In this document: piece after piece, positions 1 through 9,505 of the stretch | Layout: each line of letters starts with the position of its first letter | How positions within the stretch are numbered: position 1 is the first letter of the stretch | Assembly (NCBI RefSeq): GCF_000735135.1 | Contig: NZ_JPLZ01000006.1 | Coordinates: 1,860,001 to 1,924,000, forward strand | Length of the DNA: 64,000 nt | Direction: 5' to 3' | Origin: Chryseobacterium sp. FH1 | GTDB taxonomy: Bacteria > Bacteroidota > Bacteroidia > Flavobacteriales > Weeksellaceae | Translations under genes and position numbers: made by a program | Notes under the pieces: generated by a model | The model's database searches: none | What the model saw: the letters and a program-made list of their open reading frames with translations, nothing else | What the model was told of the DNA's origin: nothing

Positions 1-1431
1 AAAATATCTGTCGTTGAAAAGATAGGCTACAGTTTAGGAGATTTGGCGGCCAACTTGGTTTTCCAGACTTTGGTCACTTATCTGGCTTATTTTTACACCG
101 ATATTTACGGATTGAAACCGGAAGATGCTTCGATCATCACATTGAGTGTTGGATTGTTGGCTGGCTTTGTGTTCAATCCAATGGTTGGCGCTTTGGCGGA
201 CAGAACCAGAACCAAATGGGGGAAATTCCGTCCTTGGATTCTGTTGACGGCGATTCCGCTTGGTGTTGCCGCGCTTTTAGCTTTCAGCACGCCCGATTTT
301 TCTTACAAAGGGAAAATGGTTTACGCCGCTGCGACTTACACGTTGTTGCTTCTTTTGTACGCTGGAAACAATTTGCCTTATGCGGCGTTAAGTGGCGTGA
401 TCACAGGTGATATGGGCGAGAGAAACAGTATTTCTTCTTATCGTTTCGTAGCAGTAATGTTTGCACAGTTTTTCGTTCAGGTGTTTATGTTGCCGATTAT
501 CTTGTCCGTTGGAAATGGCGACAAAGCCATTGGAATCGAAAGTGTGATGACTTGGCTGGCGATCATTGGAACCGTGATGTTGCTCATTACTTTTCTAACG
601 ACCAAAGAAAGAGTAGTTCCAAAACCCGAGCAAGAATCGACCTTGAGATTAGATTTGAAAGACCTTTTCAAGAACAAGCCTTGGATTATAATGTTGTCTG
701 TAACGGCTTTGATTTTCGTGACATTGGCGATGAAAGGCGGTTCCTACGTTTACTATTTTAATAATTATGTCGACGAGACAGCGCTTCAGGAATTCATTTC
801 TCCGATCACCAATTTTTTCAATTCCATCGGGATGAATTTCTTTGGCGAAGATCCTCGCTCAGCTGGATTTGGATTATTCAATGCTGGCGGAATCATTATG
901 ATGATTGTTGGGATTACGTTTTCAAAACGATTTGCAGACAGATTTGGGAAGCGTGATACTTACGTTGTTTCACTTTTCATTTCAACGGTTTTCATCTTGA
1001 TTTTCCTAATGTTTCCTCCGAAATCAGTAGGGTTAATGTTTACTTCTCAGATTTTCCACGGATTCTTCTACGGCATCGGAACACCTTTGCTTTGGGCGAT
1101 GATTGCAGATGTTGCTGACTATTCTGAGTGGAAAAACAATCGAAGAGCCACCGCAATTATTTTCTCTGCAATGATGGTCGGTTTGAAGGTCGGTTTGAGC
1201 ATTGGAAGTTCATTGGTAGCCTTGATAATAGGGAAATATGGATACATTTCTACAGAAGGTGCCGTGAATGTCATTCAGCCGGAAACAGTTTCCAAAGGTG
1301 CAAAAATGCTGGTTAGTATCTTCCCATCGATTCCATTTTTTATCGCTTGCGGTTTGCTTTTCTTTTATAAAATTGATAAAAAGACAGAAATACAAATAGA
1401 GCAGGATTTGGCAGAAAGAAGAAAAAAATAA
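1..1431 (+). CDS. GPH-family sugar:cation symporter (5' partial)
   Basis: The reading frame is open from base 1, so the true start lies upstream of the window; about 476 residues are visible. The protein is very hydrophobic with about 12 membrane segments and begins KIGYSLGDLAANLVFQ, the typical N-terminal segment of glycoside-pentoside-hexuronide (MelB/XynB-like) symporters. The loop ALADRTRTKWGKFRPW after the second segment is the family signature, and PLLWAMIADVADYSEWK lies in the second half. It should carry xylosides or oligosaccharides across the inner membrane with a cation. It ends 6 bases before the GH10 xylanase, so the two are almost certainly co-transcribed, which points to xylo-oligosaccharides as substrate (inference). 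The internal TTG at 43 is not the real start, because conserved family sequence precedes it. Confidence 0.9.
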   Translation, partial: KISVVEKIGYSLGDLAANLVFQTLVTYLAYFYTDIYGLKPEDASIITLSVGLLAGFVFNPMVGALADRTRTKWGKFRPWILLTAIPLGVAALLAFSTPDFSYKGKMVYAAATYTLLLLLYAGNNLPYAALSGVITGDMGERNSISSYRFVAVMFAQFFVQVFMLPIILSVGNGDKAIGIESVMTWLAIIGTVMLLITFLTTKERVVPKPEQESTLRLDLKDLFKNKPWIIMLSVTALIFVTLAMKGGSYVYYFNNYVDETALQEFISPITNFFNSIGMNFFGEDPRSAGFGLFNAGGIIMMIVGITFSKRFADRFGKRDTYVVSLFISTVFILIFLMFPPKSVGLMFTSQIFHGFFYGIGTPLLWAMIADVADYSEWKNNRRATAIIFSAMMVGLKVGLSIGSSLVALIIGKYGYISTEGAVNVIQPETVSKGAKMLVSIFPSIPFFIACGLLFFYKIDKKTEIQIEQDLAERRKK

Positions 1432-1437
1432 TTGAAT

Positions 1438-2553
1438 ATGAAACAAATAATAATCTCTGTGAGCATTGCAACTTTGGCTTTTTCCAACAGCTTTTTTGGA
1501 CAGCAGGAAAAATCATCTACGTTGAAATCTGCGTACCAAAATGATTTTTTCATAGGCACAGCTTTAGGGCTTTCTCAAATTTACGAATCGGATCTGCAAG
1601 AATCAAAAATTGTAAAAGATCAATTCAATTCCATTGTTGCAGAAAACTGTATGAAATCGATGTTTTTACAACCGAAGGAAGGTCAGTTTTTCTTTGATGA
1701 TGCAGACAAATTTGTATCTCTCGGAGAGAAAAATAAGATGTTCACAATTGGACACACTTTGATTTGGCATTCCCAATTACCAGATTGGTTTTTCATTGAT
1801 AAAAATGGAAATGATGTTTCTGCGGAAGCTTTGAAACAGAGAATGAAAAATCACATTCAAACCGTCGTTACCAGATACAAAGGAAAAATAAAAGGTTGGG
1901 ACGTTGTTAATGAGGCTATTATGGAAAATGGATCTTATCGGAAAAGCAAATTCTTTGAAATCTTAGGAGAAGAATTTATTCCGTTGGCTTTCAAATACGC
2001 TCAGGAAGCAGATCCACAAGCTGAGCTTTATTATAATGATTATAACGAATGGCATCCGGGAAAAATAGAAACCATTGTCAAAATGGTGAAGAATATGAAA
2101 TCCCGCGGAATCCGAATTGATGGCGTAGGAATGCAGGCTCACATTGATATGAGCAGTCCGACTTTGGCAGAATATGAAAATGCAATCGTAAAGTATGCGC
2201 AAGCTGGCGTGAAAGTCAATATTACGGAGTTGGATCTCAGCGTTCTACCGTCACCGTGGGGAACTTCTGCAAATATTGCTGACAAAGTTGAGTACGACGA
2301 GAAAATGAATCCGTATGTCAATGGACTTCCAAAAGATGTCGAGGAAAAATGGGAAAATCGATATGCCGATTTCTTCAAATTATTTCTGAAACACAAAGAT
2401 AAAATCCGAAGAGTCACGTTCTGGGGCTTGACAGACTCCCAATCTTGGAAAAATGATTTCCCTGTGAAAGGACGCACCGATTACGCCTTGTTTTTTGACC
2501 GCAAATGTGAAGCAAAACCAGTCGTTGAAAAAATTATAAAACTTACAAAATAG
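1438..2553 (+). CDS. Endo-1,4-beta-xylanase, GH10
   Basis: 371 residues. A hydrophobic signal sequence (residues 1-21) predicts export. The single-domain GH10 barrel follows, with IGHTLIWHSQLPDWF, acid/base Glu159 in GWDVVNEAI, and nucleophile Glu264 in NITELDLS. The family cleaves internal beta-1,4 bonds of xylan. ATG 1438 is preferred over the in-frame TTG at 1432, which lies directly after the transporter stop codon. No carbohydrate-binding module is visible; length is normal for a minimal GH10. Genomic company (GPH symporter, GH43, GH67) indicates glucuronoxylan or its larger oligosaccharides as substrate. Location is periplasm or cell surface; there is no lipobox. Confidence 0.95.
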   Translation: MKQIIISVSIATLAFSNSFFGQQEKSSTLKSAYQNDFFIGTALGLSQIYESDLQESKIVKDQFNSIVAENCMKSMFLQPKEGQFFFDDADKFVSLGEKNKMFTIGHTLIWHSQLPDWFFIDKNGNDVSAEALKQRMKNHIQTVVTRYKGKIKGWDVVNEAIMENGSYRKSKFFEILGEEFIPLAFKYAQEADPQAELYYNDYNEWHPGKIETIVKMVKNMKSRGIRIDGVGMQAHIDMSSPTLAEYENAIVKYAQAGVKVNITELDLSVLPSPWGTSANIADKVEYDEKMNPYVNGLPKDVEEKWENRYADFFKLFLKHKDKIRRVTFWGLTDSQSWKNDFPVKGRTDYALFFDRKCEAKPVVEKIIKLTK

Positions 2554-2682
2554 AATTTCGATCTCTCACAGATTTAGCAAATCCGGCAGATTTTTATATA
2601 TGATTAATCTGCGAAATCTGAATAATCTGCGAGAAAATCAATCTATCATCTATCAGTCTATTATCTAAAAATCTAAAATTAA
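2554..2682. repeat. Intergenic AATCTGCG repeat with inverted copies
   Basis: The gap between GH10 and GH43 holds several copies of an 8-12 base unit: CAGATTTAGCAAATC and GGCAGATT on the left, and AATCTGCGAAATCTG followed by AATCTGCGAG on the right. Left and right copies are inverted, so the transcript can fold (GCAGATT pairs with AATCTGC across roughly 2590-2620). Similar short units recur in flavobacterial intergenic regions (recollection, not checked). It sits inside the putative xylan operon and may process or stabilise the mRNA. Confidence 0.5.
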
Positions 2683-3651
2683 ATGAAACAATCAAAATAC
2701 CTTTTCCCAAAAGATTATATGGCCGATCCGTCCGTTCACGTTTTCGAAGATAAGATCTACATTTATCCATCCCACGACCGAGAAAGTGGCATTGAGGAAA
2801 ACGATAACGGCGATCATTTCGATATGAATGATTACCACGTTTTTTCTTTGGATGATGTGGAAAACGGGGAAGTTACAGATCACGGTGTTGTCCTTTCTGT
2901 GAAGGATATTCCTTGGTCTGGTCGTCAGCTTTGGGATTGCGATGTGGCTTTCAAAGACGGTAAATATTATATGTATTTTCCTCTGAAAGATAGAAATGAT
3001 ATTTTCAGAATTGGTGTGGCAATTAGTGATAAACCGTCTGGTCCTTTCATTCCTCAGAAACATCCGATGTTGGGAAGTTACAGCATCGATCCTTGTGTTT
3101 TTGAGGAAAATGGGAATCATTATATGTATTTCGGAGGAATTTGGGGCGGACAATTGCAACGTTACAGAAATAACAAAGCTTTGGAATCTGCACTGTTTCC
3201 AAACGATGATGAGCCTGCAATTCCTTCAAAAGTCGCCCGTTTGAGCGATGATATGTTAGAATTTGCCGAAGAACCAAAAGACCTTTTGATCCTAGACGAA
3301 AATGGTCAAGAACTACTTCACGGCGATCCTCACAGGTTTTTCGAAGCGTCTTGGATGCACAAGTACAATGACAAATATTACTTTTCATATTCCACAGGAG
3401 ATTCTCATCTGTTGTGTTATGCGATTGGTGACAATCCTTATGGACCGTTTACTTTCCAAGGTGAAATTTTAACGCCGGTTGTTGGCTGGACCACGCATCA
3501 CAGCATTGCAGAATTCAAAGGGAAATGGTATTTGTTCTACCACGACAGTGTTCCAAGTGGCGGAAAAACCTGGCTCAGAAGTATGAAGGTGATCGAACTG
3601 GAATACGACGAAAATGGAAAAATAAAAACCATAGAAGGTTTGGAAAATTAA
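2683..3651 (+). CDS. Glycoside hydrolase family 43 (beta-xylosidase / arabinofuranosidase)
   Basis: 322 residues and no signal peptide, so probably cytoplasmic. It has the five-bladed propeller family pattern: catalytic base Asp15 in YMADPSV, pKa-modulating Asp136 in SIDPCVF, and acid Glu221 in FFEASWMHK, then FSYSTGDSHLLCYA and the late HHSIAEFKGKWYLFYHD. There is no accessory C-terminal domain. Members remove xylose or arabinose from short oligosaccharides. The lack of export signal next to exported GH10 and GH67 and an inner-membrane symporter suggests that it cuts imported xylo-oligosaccharides. Exact specificity cannot be read from sequence. Confidence 0.9.
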   Translation: MKQSKYLFPKDYMADPSVHVFEDKIYIYPSHDRESGIEENDNGDHFDMNDYHVFSLDDVENGEVTDHGVVLSVKDIPWSGRQLWDCDVAFKDGKYYMYFPLKDRNDIFRIGVAISDKPSGPFIPQKHPMLGSYSIDPCVFEENGNHYMYFGGIWGGQLQRYRNNKALESALFPNDDEPAIPSKVARLSDDMLEFAEEPKDLLILDENGQELLHGDPHRFFEASWMHKYNDKYYFSYSTGDSHLLCYAIGDNPYGPFTFQGEILTPVVGWTTHHSIAEFKGKWYLFYHDSVPSGGKTWLRSMKVIELEYDENGKIKTIEGLEN

Positions 3652-3728
3652 TCAAACCAAATTCCAGAGAATCTGACAAGTTCAATATTATTAATCGTGA
3701 ATTTAATTTGCGGACATAACTATTTCAA

Positions 3729-5765
3729 ATGCAAAATTTCAAAGCCTACATTTTAATATTTTTATTAATTCCATTCTCAATTTTCGCTGAAGACGGAAGC
3801 AAATTATGGCTTCGTTTTCCAAATGCCAAAAACGGAATTTCTGCGGATAAAATTATTTCTAAAGGAAACAATCCGACTCTTGAGATTGCAAAAAAAGAAT
3901 TGATGAACCATTGGAAAGGTCAGGCATTGGAACTCAGAACCGACAAATCTTTGAAGCATTTGAAAGACGGTTACACAATCAAATCAATTCAAAATAGATT
4001 GGTTATTTCTGCCGAAAAAGAAATCGGATTGTTGTACGGCGTTTATCATCTTTTGCGTTTGCAGGAAACAAAATCCTCAACTTCAAACCTTAATATCACC
4101 GAAAAACCATCTTACGACGTCAGAATCCTGAACCATTGGGACAACCTGGATGGAACGATTGAGCGCGGTTATGCTGGATATTCTCTATGGAAATGGGAAG
4201 ATTTGCCTAATAAAATTTCTCCGAGATACGAAGAATATGCAAGAGCCAACGCATCGATTGGAATCAACGCAACTGTTCTCAACAACGTCAACGCCTCTCC
4301 GAAAATCCTTAGCAAAGATTATCTTGAAAAAGTGAAAGTCTTGGCAGATATTTTCCGACCGTACGGCATCAAAGTTTATCTGTCAGTAAATTTTTCTTCG
4401 CCAAAAGTTTTGGGTGGATTGGAAAATTCTGACCCATTGAACAAAGATGTCCAGAAGTGGTGGAAGAACAAAGCAAACGAAATTTATAAAATAATTCCAG
4501 ACTTCGGTGGATTTTTGGTGAAAGCCAATTCCGAAGGACAACCTGGCCCGCAAGATTACGGAAGAACGCACGCAGATGGTGCCAATATGATGGGCGATGT
4601 TTTAAAACCAAACGGCGGAATCGTGATGTGGAGAGCTTTCGTTTACAGTCCGAGCAAAGAAGACCGTGCGAAGCAAGCTTATTTGGAATTTGTTCCGTTG
4701 GATGGGAAATTCAAGGATAATGTGATTGTTCAGATCAAAAATGGACCTGTGGATTTCCAACCGCGCGAAGCTTTCAATCCACTTTTCGGCGCTTTGAAGA
4801 AAACGCCGGAAATGGTGGAGTTTCAGATTACTCAGGAATATTTAGGTTTTTCAAATCATCTGGTTTATCTCGCGCCATTATTCAAAGAAACGCTCGACAG
4901 TGATACTTATTCTGACGGAAAAGGTTCTACGATTGCGAAGATCACAGACGGCACTTTAAGACCAGCAAAATTGACTGCAATTTCTGCAGTCGCAAACATC
5001 GGAGAAGATAAAAACTGGACAGGGCATCATTTTGCACAGGCCAATTGGTACGCTTTCGGACGATTGGCTTGGAATCACAGTTTGTCATCAGAACAGATTG
5101 CAGATGAGTGGATTAAAATGACTTTTACGTATAATCAGGAATTCGTAAAACCGGTAAAGGAAATGATGCTTTCTTCTCGGGAAACTGCCGTGGATTATAT
5201 GATGCCTTTGGGACTTCACCACATTTTTGCATCTGGACATCATTATGGACCTGAACCTTGGGGTGATTACAAAGGCGGAAGGCCAGATTGGTCTCCGGTT
5301 TATTATCATCAAGCCAATGAAAAAGGACTTGGTTTCGACAGAACAAAATCTGGAAGCAACGCCGTTTCGCAATATTTTCCGCCGTTGGACAACATCTATG
5401 GAAATATCAAAACTACACCCGAAAATTTAATTCTTTGGTTCCATCACGTGCCTTGGGATTACAAAATGAAAGATGGAAAAACGCTTTGGGAAGAATTGTC
5501 TTATAAATATGACACGGGCGTAAAAAATGTTCGTGATTATCAAAAAACTTGGGACGTATTGCAAAAATTTGTTGATGAAGATAGATTCAAATCAGTGCAA
5601 TCTAGGCTGAAAATTCAGGCTAAAGATGCGGTTTGGTGGAAGGATGCTTGCTTGCTTTATTTCCAGCAATTTTCAAAAATGCCGATTCCTTACGACATCG
5701 AAAGGCCAGTTCACGAATTGGAAGATTTGAAGAAAATTAAACTGAATATGGGACATCATAATTAA
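3729..5765 (+). CDS. Alpha-glucuronidase, GH67
   Basis: 678 residues with an N-terminal signal sequence (about 1-20, ending IFA). Like the family it has an N-terminal beta domain, a central barrel and a helical C-terminus. The catalytic residues of GH67 are visible: acid Glu269 in ANSEGQPGP, and the base pair Asp342 in NGPVDFQPRE and Glu370 in ITQEYLG. The family removes (4-O-methyl)glucuronic acid from the non-reducing end of xylo-oligosaccharides released by GH10 enzymes, so it matches the neighbouring xylanase. Length is normal. The start at 3729 gives a proper signal peptide. It is 77 bases after GH43 in the same direction. Confidence 0.95.
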   Translation: MQNFKAYILIFLLIPFSIFAEDGSKLWLRFPNAKNGISADKIISKGNNPTLEIAKKELMNHWKGQALELRTDKSLKHLKDGYTIKSIQNRLVISAEKEIGLLYGVYHLLRLQETKSSTSNLNITEKPSYDVRILNHWDNLDGTIERGYAGYSLWKWEDLPNKISPRYEEYARANASIGINATVLNNVNASPKILSKDYLEKVKVLADIFRPYGIKVYLSVNFSSPKVLGGLENSDPLNKDVQKWWKNKANEIYKIIPDFGGFLVKANSEGQPGPQDYGRTHADGANMMGDVLKPNGGIVMWRAFVYSPSKEDRAKQAYLEFVPLDGKFKDNVIVQIKNGPVDFQPREAFNPLFGALKKTPEMVEFQITQEYLGFSNHLVYLAPLFKETLDSDTYSDGKGSTIAKITDGTLRPAKLTAISAVANIGEDKNWTGHHFAQANWYAFGRLAWNHSLSSEQIADEWIKMTFTYNQEFVKPVKEMMLSSRETAVDYMMPLGLHHIFASGHHYGPEPWGDYKGGRPDWSPVYYHQANEKGLGFDRTKSGSNAVSQYFPPLDNIYGNIKTTPENLILWFHHVPWDYKMKDGKTLWEELSYKYDTGVKNVRDYQKTWDVLQKFVDEDRFKSVQSRLKIQAKDAVWWKDACLLYFQQFSKMPIPYDIERPVHELEDLKKIKLNMGHHN

Positions 5766-5884
5766 ATGCTGATAGCGATTTGCTTTTTGCTTTTAGCTTT
5801 TTCGAAATCAATATTTAATTATTTGAAAATCTAATATTTACAAAATATCACTTAAAATTTAAAAACCTTAAACTTAAAAATATA

Positions 5885-6538
5885 ATGAAATTTTTTATTG
5901 ACACAGCTAACTTAGAACAGATAAGAGAAGCCAACGAATTGGGAATTCTGGATGGCGTTACAACCAATCCGACATTGATGGCAAAAGAAGGCATCAGCGG
6001 AAAAGAAGCTATTCTTCAACATTACAGAGATATTTGCAACATTGTGGATGGCGATATTTCGGCAGAAGTACTTTCCACGACTTACGAAGAAATGATTGCA
6101 GAAGGAGAAATTCTCGCTGCGATTCACCCAAACATCGTTGTTAAAATCCCAATGATAAAAGATGGTGTGAAAGCTTTAAAATATTTTTCAAACAAAGGCA
6201 TCAAAACAAATTGTACTTTGATCTTCTCAGCTGGACAAGCACTTTTGGCCGCGAAAGCTGGAGCAAGTTACGTTTCACCGTTTTTAGGAAGATTGGATGA
6301 TATTTCGACAGATAGTTTAAATTTGATTGAAGAAATCAGATTGATTTTTGATAATTATGGTTTCGAAACTGAAATTCTAGCAGCTTCCGTAAGAAACAGT
6401 ATGCACATCATCAACTGTGCAAAAATTGGTGCCGATGTTGTGACTTGTCCGATCCAGCCGATTCTTTCTTTGTTGAAACATCCTTTGACGGATTCAGGAT
6501 TGGAGCAATTTATCAAGGATTCACAAAAAATGCAATAA
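5885..6538 (+). CDS. Transaldolase / fructose-6-phosphate aldolase-like protein
   Basis: 217 residues, the length of the small TalC/FSA class. [33 protein letters not shown], Schiff-base Lys87 in [22 protein letters not shown] and [11 protein letters not shown] are all present. Members either move dihydroxyacetone units between sugar phosphates (transaldolase) or split fructose-6-phosphate; sequence alone does not settle which. Directly downstream of xylan genes, a transaldolase role in the pentose phosphate pathway for xylose carbon is the likely one. Cytoplasmic. It lies 119 bases after GH67; that gap is AT-rich and begins with a GCTGATAGC / TTTTGCTTTTAGC stretch. Confidence 0.88.
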   Translation: MKFFIDTANLEQIREANELGILDGVTTNPTLMAKEGISGKEAILQHYRDICNIVDGDISAEVLSTTYEEMIAEGEILAAIHPNIVVKIPMIKDGVKALKYFSNKGIKTNCTLIFSAGQALLAAKAGASYVSPFLGRLDDISTDSLNLIEEIRLIFDNYGFETEILAASVRNSMHIINCAKIGADVVTCPIQPILSLLKHPLTDSGLEQFIKDSQKMQ

Positions 6539-6739
6539 CTGATTTAATGTGGCTTTGAAACGCCGGCAGAGTTGATGTGAAAATATGCTCTTAACGCTGA
6601 TTTAATCTTAAAATTGATAAGAAAGTCTGAAAAGAAAATAATTGACCTTAAATTAATAAGCCTGATTTTTTAAAAGGTCAATAATTTAAGACCTTTGTTA
6701 CTTGTTTTTGAAATTAAGGAATAGTAATTTGCATCAATT

Positions 6740-7549
6740 ATGAAAGATATCAAGCTTATTGTAACCGATATGGACGGGACTTTTCTCAATTCCAATTACG
6801 AGATCAGCCCGGATTTTCCTGCTATTTATGAAGAATTGAAAAAAAGAAACATCCTCTTTGTTCCCGCAAGTGGCAGACAAATGCCCGGAATCACGCAGTA
6901 TTTTGGGGACATCGAAAATGAAATCGGTTTCATTGCAGAAAATGGCGGTTACGTGGTTTACAAAAATGAGGAATTGTTTGCGGACAAATTAGACCAACAA
7001 TCTATCATCGATATCATCAAAACAATCCGCGAAATTCCTGGTGCCAAAGCTGTTTTATCGGCTAAAAAGAAGGCTTACTATGAAACAGAGGATCAGGAAT
7101 TTGTAGATTTTTTCTCGAGATATTACACCGAGAACGAAAAGGTAGATGATTTGACAGAAGCCGTTAATGACAGTGCTTTCAAAATTGCTGTTTATCATCC
7201 GGATGGTTCCGAAAAGAATATTTATCCTTATCTCAAAAAATTCGAAAAGTACAATCTGGAAATCGTGGTTTCTGGAAAAAATTGGCTGGATGTGATGAAT
7301 AAGGACATCAACAAAGGAAAAGCCGTTGAGAAAATACAGAATTTACTCAATATTACACCTTCGCAAACGATGTCTTTTGGAGATTATATGAATGATATCC
7401 AGATGTTGAAAAACGCTAAATACTCTTACGCAATGGAAAATGCGCATCCGTCTGTAAAAGAAGTCGCGACCTACGAATCGGCTTCTAACAATGATTTTGG
7501 AGTTGCGAAAACCATCAAAGCTTATTTGGATTCGATTGCACTCAACTAA
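6740..7549 (+). CDS. HAD-family hydrolase, Cof subfamily (IIB)
   Basis: 269 residues, cytoplasmic. Nucleophile Asp10 and acid Asp12 lie in VTDMDGTFL; the substrate-loop Lys is in GKAVEKIQ; the metal residues Asp215 and Asp219 lie in SFGDYMNDIQML. The cap is inserted in the Cof position. Such enzymes dephosphorylate sugar phosphates or flavin/pyridoxal phosphates, often with broad specificity. It follows the aldolase by 201 bases in the same direction and may limit sugar-phosphate stress during pentose growth (inference). An ATTTGC sequence 9 bases before the start only weakly resembles a promoter. Confidence 0.85.
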   Translation: MKDIKLIVTDMDGTFLNSNYEISPDFPAIYEELKKRNILFVPASGRQMPGITQYFGDIENEIGFIAENGGYVVYKNEELFADKLDQQSIIDIIKTIREIPGAKAVLSAKKKAYYETEDQEFVDFFSRYYTENEKVDDLTEAVNDSAFKIAVYHPDGSEKNIYPYLKKFEKYNLEIVVSGKNWLDVMNKDINKGKAVEKIQNLLNITPSQTMSFGDYMNDIQMLKNAKYSYAMENAHPSVKEVATYESASNNDFGVAKTIKAYLDSIALN

Positions 7550-7622
7550 GAATTTTTCGTTTTAAATTCTCTTTTTATCAATCAAAATTTTTTGTTCAGT
7601 AATTTGATTTTTGTTTTCAAAC

Positions 7623-7656
7623 TTGGTCAGATTAGAATTTATTTTAGCTATTTTTG
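7623..7656 (+). promoter_or_regulatory. Promoter of the VOC protein gene
   Basis: TTG at 7623-7625 and TATTTTTG at 7649-7656 match the Bacteroidota -33/-7 pattern (TTG, TAnnTTTG) with a 23-base spacer. It sets the start codon: the in-frame TTG at 7654 lies inside the -7 box, so translation must begin at ATG 7681. Confidence 0.55.
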
Positions 7657-7680
7657 AAATTAATAAACATCAGAACCACT

Positions 7681-8031
7681 ATGATTTCATTAGTAATTCC
7701 CAAACTTCCTTTCATTAATAAAGAAAAAACGCTGGATTATTATCAGAAATTGGGTTTTGAACTGGTTTCGGATTACGATGATTATTTCATTACAAAATAT
7801 CAACAATTGGAAATTCACTTTTTTGAATTCTCAACTTTGATTTCAGAAAAGTCTGATTTTATGATCTATCTAAGAATCGATAATGATATTGAAAAATTTT
7901 ATCAAAATATTCAGAATCAAGGCATTGAAATTCATCCAAATGGAAAATTGGAAACTAAACCTTGGAATGTGAGTGAGTTTTCTTTGATTGACCCAAATGG
8001 AACTTTGCTGACTTTTGGAGAATTAATTTAA
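7681..8031 (+). CDS. VOC (glyoxalase/bleomycin-resistance) superfamily protein
   Basis: 116 residues from ATG 7681. It starts SLVIPKLPFINKEKTLDYYQ, continues LGFELVSDYDDYFITKYQQLEIHFFEF and ends FSLIDPNGTLLTFGE, the half-barrel pattern of VOC proteins with the usual DPxGxxLxF end motif. Bleomycin-binding protein-like members have this length and act as dimers; the ligand here is unknown. A promoter directly in front makes it the first gene of a small unit with the SdpI-like gene 6 bases downstream. Cytoplasmic. Confidence 0.8.
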   Translation: MISLVIPKLPFINKEKTLDYYQKLGFELVSDYDDYFITKYQQLEIHFFEFSTLISEKSDFMIYLRIDNDIEKFYQNIQNQGIEIHPNGKLETKPWNVSEFSLIDPNGTLLTFGELI

Positions 8032-8037
8032 ATAAAA

Positions 8038-8385
8038 ATGATGGTCGAAAATGTTACATCAATTCCATACACTATCGGCGCAGTTGTGCTGTTTGCAGGA
8101 TTTTTGATGTATATTTTTCCTCCGAAGAAGATCAATTATCTATATGGCTACAGAACTGCCAGATCTATGAAAAATATTGAGAATTGGAATTTTGCTCAGA
8201 AGTTATCATCGAAGTTATTAATGATTATTGGAATTGTAGCAATTGTAACCGGAAAGATCGGAACTATTTTTTCCATCGATGAAGTTTTGCTTAATACGAT
8301 TGGCGTCATCGAATTGATAATTTTAATGATTTTATTATTTGTAAAAACAGAATCTGATCTAAGAAAATTTGAGAAGACTATGTAA
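8038..8385 (+). CDS. SdpI/YhfL-family membrane protein
   Basis: 115 residues with three hydrophobic segments (about 12-29, 58-78, 86-103). PPKKINYLYGYRTARSMKN followed by ENWNFAQKLSSK is the conserved cytoplasmic loop of the SdpI family, whose founder in Bacillus subtilis gives immunity to the SdpC toxin; most members have no known role. It lies 6 bases after the VOC gene. Two successive ATGs (8038 and 8041) are both possible starts. Confidence 0.75.
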   Translation: MMVENVTSIPYTIGAVVLFAGFLMYIFPPKKINYLYGYRTARSMKNIENWNFAQKLSSKLLMIIGIVAIVTGKIGTIFSIDEVLLNTIGVIELIILMILLFVKTESDLRKFEKTM

Positions 8386-8425
8386 CAATCTTTTTATAAT
8401 ATCGACTTAATATCAAATTAAACTT

Positions 8426-9451
8426 ATGAAAAATATAAAACTATACGGATTTTTCCTTGGTTTTGCGCTGTTGCAAAGCTGTTCTACTACGAAAACTTTC
8501 GAATACGAAGGCAAAGGTTTCCAAGAGGCTTACAACAGTATCACGCTGGCCGAACTGAAAGAAAACCTATACGTCATCGCTGGTGACGAAATGCAGGGAA
8601 GAGATACAGGAAGTCCTGGTCAGAAGAAAGCTGGCGAATATATGATCGAGCAGTACAAGAAAATGGGAATCGGATTTCCAAAAGCTTTAGGTTCTTACTA
8701 TCAAAAAGTGCCATCTGAAGCGATGAAAAAATATGGCGAAACTTTGCCGGATTCCGAGAACATTTTGGCATTCATAGAAGGTAGCGAAAAGCCGGACGAG
8801 ATCATCGTGATTTCTGCACACTACGATCACGTTGGAACCAAAAATGGAGAGATCTACAACGGTGCCGATGACGATGGAAGTGGAACTGTTGCGGTAATGG
8901 AGATTGCACAAGCTTTCAACGAGGCGAAGAAAAAAGGTTATGGGCCAAAGCGTTCTATTCTTTTCTTACACGTGACAGGAGAGGAGCACGGACTTTTCGG
9001 GTCGGAATATTACTCTGATCATCCAGTTTTCCCGCTGGTAAATACGGTTGCGAATCTTAATATCGATATGATTGGTAGAGATGATCCTGAAAACCGAGGA
9101 AAAAAATACGTTTATGTGATAGGTTCTGAAATGCTAAGTTCAGATTTGAAAAAAATAAGTGAAACGGCTAATGCCAAAACCGAGAAGCTGGAACTTAATT
9201 ATAAGTATGACGATCCGAAAGATCCACAAAGATTGTACTACAGATCAGATCATTACAACTTTGCAAAGCACAATATTCCGGTAGCATTTTACTTCGATGG
9301 AATCCACGAAGATTACCACAAACCAACAGATACGCCGGATAGAATTGATTACGATATCTTGACAAAACGTACAAAATTGGTTTTCGCAACCGCTTGGGAA
9401 TTGGCAAACAGACCAGACAGAATCGTAGTTGATGGTAAAAACGAACGATAA
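8426..9451 (+). CDS. M28 family zinc aminopeptidase, lipoprotein
   Basis: 341 residues. The signal ends in a lipobox, ALLQSC, with lipid-acceptor Cys19, so it is anchored to a membrane facing the periplasm or outside. The two-zinc ligands of M28 are all visible: His132 in SAHYDH, bridging Asp148 in GADDDGSG, catalytic Glu186 with Glu187 in TGEEHGLFG, Asp214 in NIDMIGRD, and His298 in YHKPTDTPD. The family removes N-terminal residues from peptides. There is no protease-associated (PA) domain insert. A bidirectional terminator follows. Confidence 0.92.
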   Translation: MKNIKLYGFFLGFALLQSCSTTKTFEYEGKGFQEAYNSITLAELKENLYVIAGDEMQGRDTGSPGQKKAGEYMIEQYKKMGIGFPKALGSYYQKVPSEAMKKYGETLPDSENILAFIEGSEKPDEIIVISAHYDHVGTKNGEIYNGADDDGSGTVAVMEIAQAFNEAKKKGYGPKRSILFLHVTGEEHGLFGSEYYSDHPVFPLVNTVANLNIDMIGRDDPENRGKKYVYVIGSEMLSSDLKKISETANAKTEKLELNYKYDDPKDPQRLYYRSDHYNFAKHNIPVAFYFDGIHEDYHKPTDTPDRIDYDILTKRTKLVFATAWELANRPDRIVVDGKNER

Positions 9452-9460
9452 TATCAATAG

Positions 9461-9490
9461 AAAAGACGACTATGAAAGTCGTCTTTTTTA
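9461..9490. terminator. Bidirectional terminator between M28 peptidase and NUDIX regulator
   Basis: AAGACGACT (9463-9471) pairs with AGTCGTCTT (9477-9485), with T-rich sequence after the right arm and A-rich sequence before the left arm. It separates two convergent genes. Confidence 0.85.
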
Positions 9491-9505
9491 TGTTTTTGAA
9501 ATCAA

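Noticed and set aside
43-1431. TTG at 43 as start of the GPH symporter
   Set aside because: In-frame sequence before it already matches the conserved family N-terminus, so the gene runs off the window edge.
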